From contig CAAGHO010000053.1 of the NCBI GenBank assembly GCA_900769695.1, forward strand, positions 1-15,015: a stretch of 15,015 nt of DNA. Reading direction: 5' to 3'. The notes under the pieces are model-generated. The model was given only the letters and a program-made list of their open reading frames with translations, did not search any database and was not told the origin of the DNA. The number at the start of each line of letters is the position of its first letter. The stretch's first letter is position 1. This document shows, piece by piece, positions 5,988 to 13,600 of the stretch. This stretch comes from Bacilli bacterium (GTDB lineage: Bacteria; Bacillota_I; Bacilli_A; RF39; UBA660). A program made the position numbers and the translations under genes.

Positions 5988-8900
5988 ATGAAAAAGATAA
6001 TGGATGGTAATGAAGCTTGTGCTTTATCTGCTTATAATTTTACTGAAGTAGCTGGAATATATCCAATAACACCAGCATCACCTATGGCAGAGCTAACTGA
6101 TAAATGGGCAAATAATGGTAAACTTAATTTCTTTGATACACCAGTTAAAGTAGTAGAAATGGAAAGTGAAGCAGGAGCTGCTGGTATGGTTCATGGTTCA
6201 CTACAATTAGGTTGTCTTACAACTACTTATACGGCAAGTCAAGGACTTTTACTTATGTTACCTAATATGTATAAAATAGCTGGTGAAATGTTACCTTGTG
6301 TTATCAATGTAGCCGCAAGAAGTCTTGCTACTCATGCTTTATCAATATTTGGTGATCATCAAGATGTTTATGCAGCTCGTTCTACAGGTTTTGCGATACT
6401 TTCATCTTCATCAGTACAACAAGTACATGATTTAACAAATGTTGCGTATCTTTCAGCAATAAAAGGAAGCTTACCATTTATTAACTTTTTCGATGGCTTT
6501 AGAACAAGTCATGAATTACAAAAAATAGATGTTATAGATTTTTCTAAAGTTAAAGATTTAATTGATGAAAAGAAATTAAAAGAATTTAGATCTAGAGCTC
6601 TTAATCCTTATAAACCAGTAACACGTGGTACTAGTCAAAATGAAGATATTTATTTTCAAGCTACAGAAGTTAGAAATGAATATTATGACAAATTACCTGA
6701 TATTGTTAATGATTACATGGGAAAAATAGGAAAAATAACAGGAAGAAATTATGCTCCATTTAATTATTATGGAAGTCCTAATGCTACTAAAGTTATAGTA
6801 GCTATGGGTTCAGTTTGTGAAACTATAAAAGAAACTATTGAATATTTAACAGAGGTAAAACATCAAAATGTCGGATTAATAGAAGTATTATTATATCGTC
6901 CATTTAGTACTAAATACTTTTTGAAAGCTCTACCTAAAACAGTTAAAAAAATAGCTGTATTAGATCGTACTAAAGAAGCTGGTAGTAATGGAGAACCTCT
7001 ATATTTAGATGTTGTGAGAGTCTTAAAAGAAAAAGATGCCAAAGTAACAATAGTTGGTGGTAGATATGGATTATCTTCTAAAAATACAACACCAGCAATG
7101 ATAAAGGGTATCTATGACTTTTTAGATAGTAGAAGTTGTCATACCAACTTCACTGTAGGAATTGAAGATGATATTACAAATCTTTCAATTACTTATGATA
7201 AAGACTTTAAATTACCAACAACATCAACATCTTTCTTAGTATATGGATATGGTTCAGATGGAATGGTATCTGCTTGTAAAGATTTAATGAAAATAACAGG
7301 CGAAAATACAAGAGCCTATGTACAAGGATATTTTCAGTATGATTCTAAAAAATCAGGTGGTGTAACTGTAAGTCACTTAAGATTTGATAAAAATCCAATT
7401 AGATCAGCTTACTATGTTGAAAATCCATCATTAGTTGTATGTACTAAAGATAGATATTTATCTAGATTAAAGATGTTAGATAAAATCAAATCTCATGGAA
7501 TATTTTTATTAAATACTAGTATGGACGCTAATGAAGTATTAAAAAATATCTCCGTTAGAGATAAAAAGATAATGCAAAAGAAAAATATTAAATTCTATAT
7601 AGTAGATGCTTCTAAAATTGCACAAGAATCTGGCTTAAATGGTAAGATAAGTGCCATTATGGAAACGTTAATATTTAAACTAGGTAAAGTAATAGATTTT
7701 TCTTTCGCAACAGAAGAGATTAAGAAAAATATAGAAAAAAGATTTAGTAACAAGGGTGGAGATATAGTTTCTAAAAATATTAAAGCTATCAATAATTCAA
7801 TTAACTCTGTTATTCAAGTAAAAATACCTGATGTAGATTTTGATGATGAGATAGAAAAGAAAAAAACTACTTTTGAAATTATCAACTCTATGGAAGGAGA
7901 TAATTTGAAAGTATCTGATTTTGTAAAATTTCCTGATGGGACTTTTCCAGCTGCAACTACAAGACTAGAAAAAAGAGATATCAGTAACATCCTACCTTGT
8001 TATAACAGTGAGAATTGTATTTCATGTAATTTATGTTCCTTGGTTTGTCCACATGGAGTTATAAGACCATTCTTACTTGATGAAAAAGAAGTAATGGATG
8101 CTCCTGAAATAGTTCAAAAAACTTTGATAGATGCTAAAATAAAGGATAAAGATTATAAATTTACAATAGGTATCAGTGCAAAAGATTGTACGGGTTGTTC
8201 TTTATGTAGTAATATTTGTCCTGGTAAAAAGCAAAATAAAGCTTTAGAAATGAAAGATAAGAAATATCTTGATTTAAATGCTTATGAAGAAGCAGCTAAT
8301 TATTTATTTAATGAGGTTAAAGAAAAAGATATCTCTCCTTTAGGAACAGTTAAGAATAGTCAGTTTAAAACACCTAAGTTTGAGTTTAGTGGAGCTTGTG
8401 CTGGTTGTGGTGAAACTCCATACTTAAAACTTTTAACTCAATTATTTGGTGATAGATTAGTAATTGCTAATGCAACGGGGTGTTCGTCTATTTATGGTGC
8501 AAGTGCTCCTAACATGCCTTATTCAGTACCATGGGCAAATTCATTATTTGAAGATAATGCCGAATTTGGTTATGGTATGAAAATAGCTGATATTACAATG
8601 AAAAATAGAATTGTTACTTTAATAAAGAATAACATGAATAATATTAAAAAAAGTGAACAAAAAATATATAAAGACTATTGTAATGATATTAATCTAGAAA
8701 CAGCAGATGCTCTTTTAGAACTAATTGATGAAACTAAAGTAGAAGGCCTACTTGAATTAAAAGATTTTATAAGACCTAGATCATTCTGGTTAGTTGGTGG
8801 CGATGGTTGGGCTTATGATATTGGATATAATGGTATTGATCATGTTTTAGCAAATAAAGAAAATGTTAATATTTTAGTTCTCGATACAGAAGTATATTCA

Positions 8901-9419
8901 AATACTGGAGGACAAGCTTCAAAATCAACAAGAGTAGGAGCAGTTGCTAAATTTGCATCAAGTGGTAAAAAACAAGCGAAGAAAGATTTATTGAGAATTG
9001 CTTTAACTTATCCACATGTCTATGTAGCATCAATCTCTTTAGGCGCAAATCCTAATCAAGCTGTTAAAGTTTTAGAAGAAGCTGAAAAGTATGATGGACC
9101 ATCAATTATAATTTGTTACGCACCATGTATCGCTCAAGGTATCCTTAAAGGAATGGCTAACAGTATCAATGAAGAAAAAGAGGCAACATCATCAGGCTAT
9201 TTTCCAATTTTCCACTTTAATCCAGAAACAAATAAATTTAAAATGGATTCTAAAGCAGATTTTTCCAAATATGCTGACTTTATTGGAGGAGAAGATAGAT
9301 ATCGTTCCCTAAAAAATCTTAATAAAGATTATAAGAAAGTATTAGAAGAGAATAAACAAAGTGCTATTGATAGATATGAATATTACAAGTCATTAGAAGA
9401 AAAATTAGATCAAAATTAA
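5988..9419 (+). CDS. nifJ: Pyruvate:ferredoxin (flavodoxin) oxidoreductase, single-chain
   Basis: The 1143-residue product carries out CoA-dependent oxidative decarboxylation of pyruvate to acetyl-CoA and CO2 in the cytoplasm, reducing ferredoxin or flavodoxin. It is the key oxygen-sensitive step of anaerobic fermentation. Domain order is that of fused PFOR. The N-terminal part has YPITPASPMAE (residues 25-35) and EMESEAGAAGMVHG, with Glu61 matching the TPP-activating Glu. The two-cluster ferredoxin domain has Cys677/680/683/687 and Cys734/737/740/744. The TPP domain has GACAGCGET, and Cys804, 807, 832 and 1047 for the proximal 4Fe-4S cluster. The Mg-TPP motif is GGDGWAYDIG (937-946), followed by EVYSNTGGQ. 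All twelve cluster cysteines are present. It lacks the long C-terminal extension of the 1232-residue Desulfovibrio africanus enzyme, as most relatives do. GGAGGGA precedes ATG. It is a single-gene unit; its electron carrier is not encoded in the window. Confidence 0.97.
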   Translation: MKKIMDGNEACALSAYNFTEVAGIYPITPASPMAELTDKWANNGKLNFFDTPVKVVEMESEAGAAGMVHGSLQLGCLTTTYTASQGLLLMLPNMYKIAGEMLPCVINVAARSLATHALSIFGDHQDVYAARSTGFAILSSSSVQQVHDLTNVAYLSAIKGSLPFINFFDGFRTSHELQKIDVIDFSKVKDLIDEKKLKEFRSRALNPYKPVTRGTSQNEDIYFQATEVRNEYYDKLPDIVNDYMGKIGKITGRNYAPFNYYGSPNATKVIVAMGSVCETIKETIEYLTEVKHQNVGLIEVLLYRPFSTKYFLKALPKTVKKIAVLDRTKEAGSNGEPLYLDVVRVLKEKDAKVTIVGGRYGLSSKNTTPAMIKGIYDFLDSRSCHTNFTVGIEDDITNLSITYDKDFKLPTTSTSFLVYGYGSDGMVSACKDLMKITGENTRAYVQGYFQYDSKKSGGVTVSHLRFDKNPIRSAYYVENPSLVVCTKDRYLSRLKMLDKIKSHGIFLLNTSMDANEVLKNISVRDKKIMQKKNIKFYIVDASKIAQESGLNGKISAIMETLIFKLGKVIDFSFATEEIKKNIEKRFSNKGGDIVSKNIKAINNSINSVIQVKIPDVDFDDEIEKKKTTFEIINSMEGDNLKVSDFVKFPDGTFPAATTRLEKRDISNILPCYNSENCISCNLCSLVCPHGVIRPFLLDEKEVMDAPEIVQKTLIDAKIKDKDYKFTIGISAKDCTGCSLCSNICPGKKQNKALEMKDKKYLDLNAYEEAANYLFNEVKEKDISPLGTVKNSQFKTPKFEFSGACAGCGETPYLKLLTQLFGDRLVIANATGCSSIYGASAPNMPYSVPWANSLFEDNAEFGYGMKIADITMKNRIVTLIKNNMNNIKKSEQKIYKDYCNDINLETADALLELIDETKVEGLLELKDFIRPRSFWLVGGDGWAYDIGYNGIDHVLANKENVNILVLDTEVYSNTGGQASKSTRVGAVAKFASSGKKQAKKDLLRIALTYPHVYVASISLGANPNQAVKVLEEAEKYDGPSIIICYAPCIAQGILKGMANSINEEKEATSSGYFPIFHFNPETNKFKMDSKADFSKYADFIGGEDRYRSLKNLNKDYKKVLEENKQSAIDRYEYYKSLEEKLDQN

Positions 9420-9429
9420 AAAATATACG

Positions 9430-9493
9430 GAAAAGTAATTTCTTTTTACAATAATATAAATGAAAGGAAATTTACTTTTCTTTTTTCTTCTTT
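9430..9493 (+). terminator. nifJ terminator hairpin, overlapping an alternative hairpin
   Basis: Arm A (9430-9445) pairs with arm B (9463-9480) to give about 16 bp, including GAAAAGTAA against TTACTTTTC, with single-base bulges at 9466 and 9471. It is followed by TTTTTTCTTCTTT (9481-9493), as expected for a rho-independent terminator. It lies 10 bases after the nifJ stop. Arm B can instead pair with arm C downstream (next entry). Confidence 0.7.
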
Positions 9494-9509
9494 AAGTAAA
9501 TTTTCCTTT
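9463..9509 (+). repeat. Inverted repeat abutting the Rpn-family start codon
   Basis: 9463-9477 pairs with 9494-9509 in a 15-bp stem broken only by T9501, leaving a T-rich loop (9478-9493). The 3' arm ends one base before ATG 9511. It shares its 5' arm with the nifJ terminator hairpin, so the two structures exclude each other. It could be an antiterminator, a translation-blocking hairpin for the downstream gene, or a second terminator; its own T tract after the stem is very short. Confidence 0.6.
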
Positions 9510-9510
9510 T

Positions 9511-10461
9511 ATGAAAGGAGAGGTAGAAATAGAAAAGGTAATAACACCAATAACAAATGATAAAATATTTAAAATGATCTTTGGAAATGAAAAATATCCA
9601 AATATAACAGCTTATTTAGTAAGTGTCTTACTAAATATTCCATATCAATTAGTAAAGGATAAAATAGTATTTAAAAATACAAAAAATAATTTAAAAAGAA
9701 AAGATGAAAAAAGGTCAGATAAAGATGTAGTATTTATTGTAGAATTAGAAGATGAGAAGTCTTTAAAAATAAATTTAGAAATGAATAATACAAAGTATAT
9801 ATCAAGTATAACAATATCAAGAAATGTATATTACTTATCAAATTTTCATAGTATAGGGCTAAAAGAAAAAGAAGATTATGATAAACTATTACAAACAATT
9901 CAATATAATTTTAATAGAGGATATGTAGATAGGGTAAATAAAGAAAAAATTGATGAGTATTATTTAAGAAATAAATATGGAAATATATTAACAGAAGATA
10001 TAAAAATAGTGCATATAAATATTGATGAGCTAAGTAAAGTATGGTATAGTGAGAATAGGAATAAACATTCAAAAAATTATCAAATATTATGTGGATTATC
10101 AGCTTTAATGGTATGTACAAAAAAGAGTAAATTAGAAGAAGAGTTACAAAAGATACCACTAGAAGAAGAAATCAAAGAAGAGATGGAAAGGATAATAGAA
10201 GAAATGAATTATGATGATGCTATACCAGAAAGAATATATGACCCAGTAGAAGAAGAAAGAAGAATAAGAGAAGGAGAAATCTCAAGAGCAAAAAGACTTG
10301 GAAAAAAAGAAGGAAAAAAAGAAGGAAAAGAAGAAGGCATCAAAGAAGGTACTGTTAGTGAAAAGAAAACAATCGCAAAGTCAATGTTAAAAGATAATAT
10401 TCCAATAGAACAAATATCAAAATATACAGGTTTATCTATTAATGAGATTACAGCCTTATAA
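9511..10461 (+). CDS. Rpn family recombination-promoting nuclease / PD-(D/E)XK nuclease family transposase
   Basis: A 316-residue product of normal family length. Residues 11-30 hold the typical opening TPITNDKIFKMIFGN. The PD-(D/E)XK core is seen as SDKDVVFIVELED (acidic residue near 70) followed by the strand KINLEMNNT, whose Glu is the second catalytic position; the usual Gln two residues later is Asn here. Conserved RNVYYLSNFHSIGLK follows. The tail is Glu/Lys-rich, with KEGKKEGKEEG spacer repeats (about residues 268-285), then a helical end TGLSINEITAL. E. coli RpnA is a DNA endonuclease that promotes RecA-independent recombination; in Firmicutes the family is multicopy and usually called a transposase without evidence of transposition. 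ATG 9511 has no upstream ribosome site, and a good one lies inside the ORF (9515-9523). A paralog's end is at 1-182. Confidence 0.85.
   Translation: MKGEVEIEKVITPITNDKIFKMIFGNEKYPNITAYLVSVLLNIPYQLVKDKIVFKNTKNNLKRKDEKRSDKDVVFIVELEDEKSLKINLEMNNTKYISSITISRNVYYLSNFHSIGLKEKEDYDKLLQTIQYNFNRGYVDRVNKEKIDEYYLRNKYGNILTEDIKIVHINIDELSKVWYSENRNKHSKNYQILCGLSALMVCTKKSKLEEELQKIPLEEEIKEEMERIIEEMNYDDAIPERIYDPVEEERRIREGEISRAKRLGKKEGKKEGKEEGIKEGTVSEKKTIAKSMLKDNIPIEQISKYTGLSINEITAL
9515..9523 (+). promoter_or_regulatory. Shine-Dalgarno-like sequence inside the Rpn-family ORF
   Basis: AGGAGAGGT is the best ribosome site in the region but lies just after ATG 9511. The in-frame codon at the right distance, 9529, is ATA. 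Either translation starts at 9511 without a standard site, or 9529 is a non-ATG or mutated start; ATA starts are very rare. Confidence 0.35.
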
Positions 10462-10517
10462 TAATATTTAGTCACATCTTTAGAACAAAAATAAAACCAA
10501 GTATGATATAAGTAATG

Positions 10518-10563
10518 AAAATAAATTCTATTCAAAGTATTGAAAAGGATTTATTTTTTTTTT
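10518..10563 (+). terminator. Rho-independent terminator after the Rpn-family gene
   Basis: AAATAAAT (10519-10526) pairs with ATTTATTT (10549-10556). Inside it TTCAA (10530-10534) pairs with TTGAA (10540-10544) across an internal loop. A run of ten T (10554-10563) completes it. It sits about 57 bases after the stop codon; the bases between, 10462-10517, hold nothing I can name. Confidence 0.65.
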
Positions 10564-10585
10564 ATAAAATTTATAGTCTAAATAA

Positions 10586-10614
10586 TTGAAAAATACTATC
10601 TATTTTGATAGAAT
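10586..10614 (+). promoter_or_regulatory. Promoter of the giant surface protein gene, with overlapping dyad
   Basis: TTGAAA (10586-10591), an exact 17-nt spacer and TAGAAT (10609-10614), preceded by TGA (10606-10608) as an extended -10. TCTAT (10599-10603) and ATAGA (10608-10612) form a small dyad across the -10. GATAG recurs at 10607, 10624 and 10629, which could be an operator; that is speculation. The ribosome site is weak: AGGA (10628-10630 region) or GTGAT (10633-10637) before ATG 10643. Confidence 0.7.
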
Positions 10615-10642
10615 AAGAAAGAAGATAGGATAGTGATTTTAG

Positions 10643-13600
10643 ATGGGATTAATAAATAAAAAAACTTCAAAAAAAGAACCAAAAGTTGTAAGAATGAAGA
10701 ATGGGCGATTTGTCAAAAAAGAAGAATATGACAAAATAATTAAAGAAAGTAAAGAAAAACAAAGATTAAATAAAAAGAAAAAAATAGATGACAATAAAGA
10801 AAAAAAGAATTATATAAAACAAGCTAAAGAAAACAAGGTTTTTGAAAAGAAAGAAAAAATTAAAGAACAGGAAATCAAAAAAGAAGAGAATGAAGAAGAA
10901 AAAAGAAAGAGAAGAATGATAATAATAATTTTATTTTTATTATTGTTATTTTTCTTGTTTATCTTGGATATAGATGATTTAATACTAGGAATACCATCAG
11001 AACCAAAAGTAAAAATACCAAAAGATAAATGGTATCAGACAAAAGTAGTAAAGATAGAAGAAGATGCTAAATCAAGAAAGAAAATATCACATTATTTGTA
11101 TTGTATAAGACAAGATAGTAATATCGAAAAATGCGAATGGAATAGAACTGATACAAAAAGTATTGAAGTAAGTAAAAGTGGAATAAATCATATTTGGTTC
11201 AAAGGCGTAACAGAAGATGGAAAAGAAGGAAAACCATCAAAAGAGATAATTGTAAAAATAGATAATGAGGCACCAGAAGAGATAAAAGTAAAAAAGACAG
11301 TAACAGAAACAACAATAAAAGTAAAAGTAGAAGTAAAAGATAAAGAAACAAAAATAGAAAAATATTATTATAAAATAGAAAATGAAGAATATAAAGAAAG
11401 TGATAAGAATGAATATACATTCAAAGATTTAAAACCAGATACAACATACAAAATTACAATAAAAGTAGTAGATAGTCTAGGAAATGAAAAAGAAATAATA
11501 TTAAATATAAAAACAAAGAAACTAAAAGAAGAAACAGAAGAAGATACTAATTTAGATAAGAATGATAGTCAAAATAATAACCAAAAAGACAATAATAAAG
11601 AAAATAATCAAACAAGTGAATCAATAGATAACAATGGTAATAAAGAAGAAAATAAAAAAGAAGATGAAAGTAAAGAAGAAGAAATAAAAGAGATCCCAGA
11701 AATAGACTTAAGTGGAGTACCAAAGAAATTTGAAGTGGGAGAAAGTTATAAATTACCAACAAGTTATAAATTTGGAAAAAGTGGAGGAGTAGTATCTTGT
11801 ACAGTAGATGATAAAGAATACAATGATACAAAAGATTTAGGAATAGGACTAAAACAAATAAAATGTAGTGCGAAGAGTAATACAGGAATAGAAGTAAGAG
11901 TAGAAAAAGAAGTAGAAATAGTACAAAAAGATATAAAAGAGACAACATGGGATGGTTGGATAACAATGAATTTGTATTATCCAGAATCTTCAACAGATTG
12001 GCAATGGAGAATAGGGGAAGAAGACGCAACTAGAGATGATGGATGGATCGACTATACAGGACCAATAACAGTAAGATTAACAGATGTAGAAAATGTATAT
12101 ATAAGATATAAATTAAAGAGTGGAGAAGTAGTAATAGTACCACCAACAGGAAGATTAGTAGTAGATATAGAGCCATCAAGTTATACCTTAAAAGATGGTA
12201 AAAAAGCAAAAGTAAAAATAACATATACAAAAGATGCCGATAAAAAACAATACAAGATAAATGATGGAGATTGGATTGACTACACAGGAGAATTTAGTGT
12301 AGGAAGCGATACAAGAATAGAAGCAAGAGTTGTAAAAACAACAAAAGAAGGAACAAAAAAGAATTATGATAGTGTTTATATAAGAAAGTATGTAGAAGGC
12401 CAAACAGGAAGTACAAGTAGTTCAACAATCAAAAAAGGGACAAGATTACCAGGAGAAGCAGCAGGTACATATGAAACAGAAAGTAATCCATCATATGGAA
12501 CAAACTATAAAAAGAACCCTAGTTATACATTAAATGGTCCAGAAATAATCAAAGATACTGAAGAAATAGTAGATAGTGTAAAAGTTGCGGTAAAACCACA
12601 AAGAAAGGCAAAAAAAATCTATTATAAAGAACCGGGAGGAAAGTGGACAGAATATAAAGATGTAGTAGAAGTAACAAAACAAGGATACTTTTATGCAAAA
12701 TACGAAACAGAAGAAGGTCAAACATCAAGTACAAGTGAAATTTATATTGATAATATTGATCAACATAATCTACCAAATGTAAAAATAGGAGTAAATACAA
12801 TACTAAGAGCTGAAAGTGTAATAGTAACAATGACAACAAATGGAAATAATTTAAGATACAGTTTAGATGGAGAAATATATGAAAGTTACACTGGAGCAAT
12901 AAAATTAGAAAATAATACAAGAATATATGCACAAGCAGATAATAGTAATGGAACAACTACAACATATAGAGATATAACAAATATAGGACAAATACCAACA
13001 TCAATATCGAAAGAAGAATATAATATAGGAATATTTTTAAATCCAGATAAAGGTGATATAAAAGGATTAGTAAACCAAACAGAAGCAAGTATAGTGTATG
13101 ACTCTAGATGTGTAAATAAATACTACAAGATAGGATATTATGGAAGTTATAAAACATATACAGAAAGTGTAAAGATAACAAGTAACGATACAATTTATGC
13201 ATATTGTACAGGGCAAACAGGAACAGGATATGAAGAAAAACAAATAAACTTCTTAACAACAGGTATAGCAGCACCAAAAATAACATTAGAACCTGCAGAA
13301 ATGGCAGAAGAAGTAAAAGTAGAAATAGAATATCCAAAGACTGCAAAAGTAAAGAAATATAGAATAGGAACAGGAGAATTAACAGATTATACAGAAAGCA
13401 TAACAATAGATGAAAATACAACAATATATGCATATACAGAAGATGAATTAAAGAACTCAAATAGTAGTGAAAGAACAATAACAAATATAACAACTTTACC
13501 AAGATATACAACTCTAGATATGGGAAGCTACTTTATATTAAAGTTAAATTATCCAAGTTCATCAGATAAAGAAACAAGAGAATATAAATGGAGTTCAAAA

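Noticed and set aside
9429..10563. Complete insertion sequence around the Rpn-family gene
   Set aside because: The inverted repeat lies only upstream of the gene. I find no matching copy after the gene and no target-site duplication; the transposase label is a family name only.
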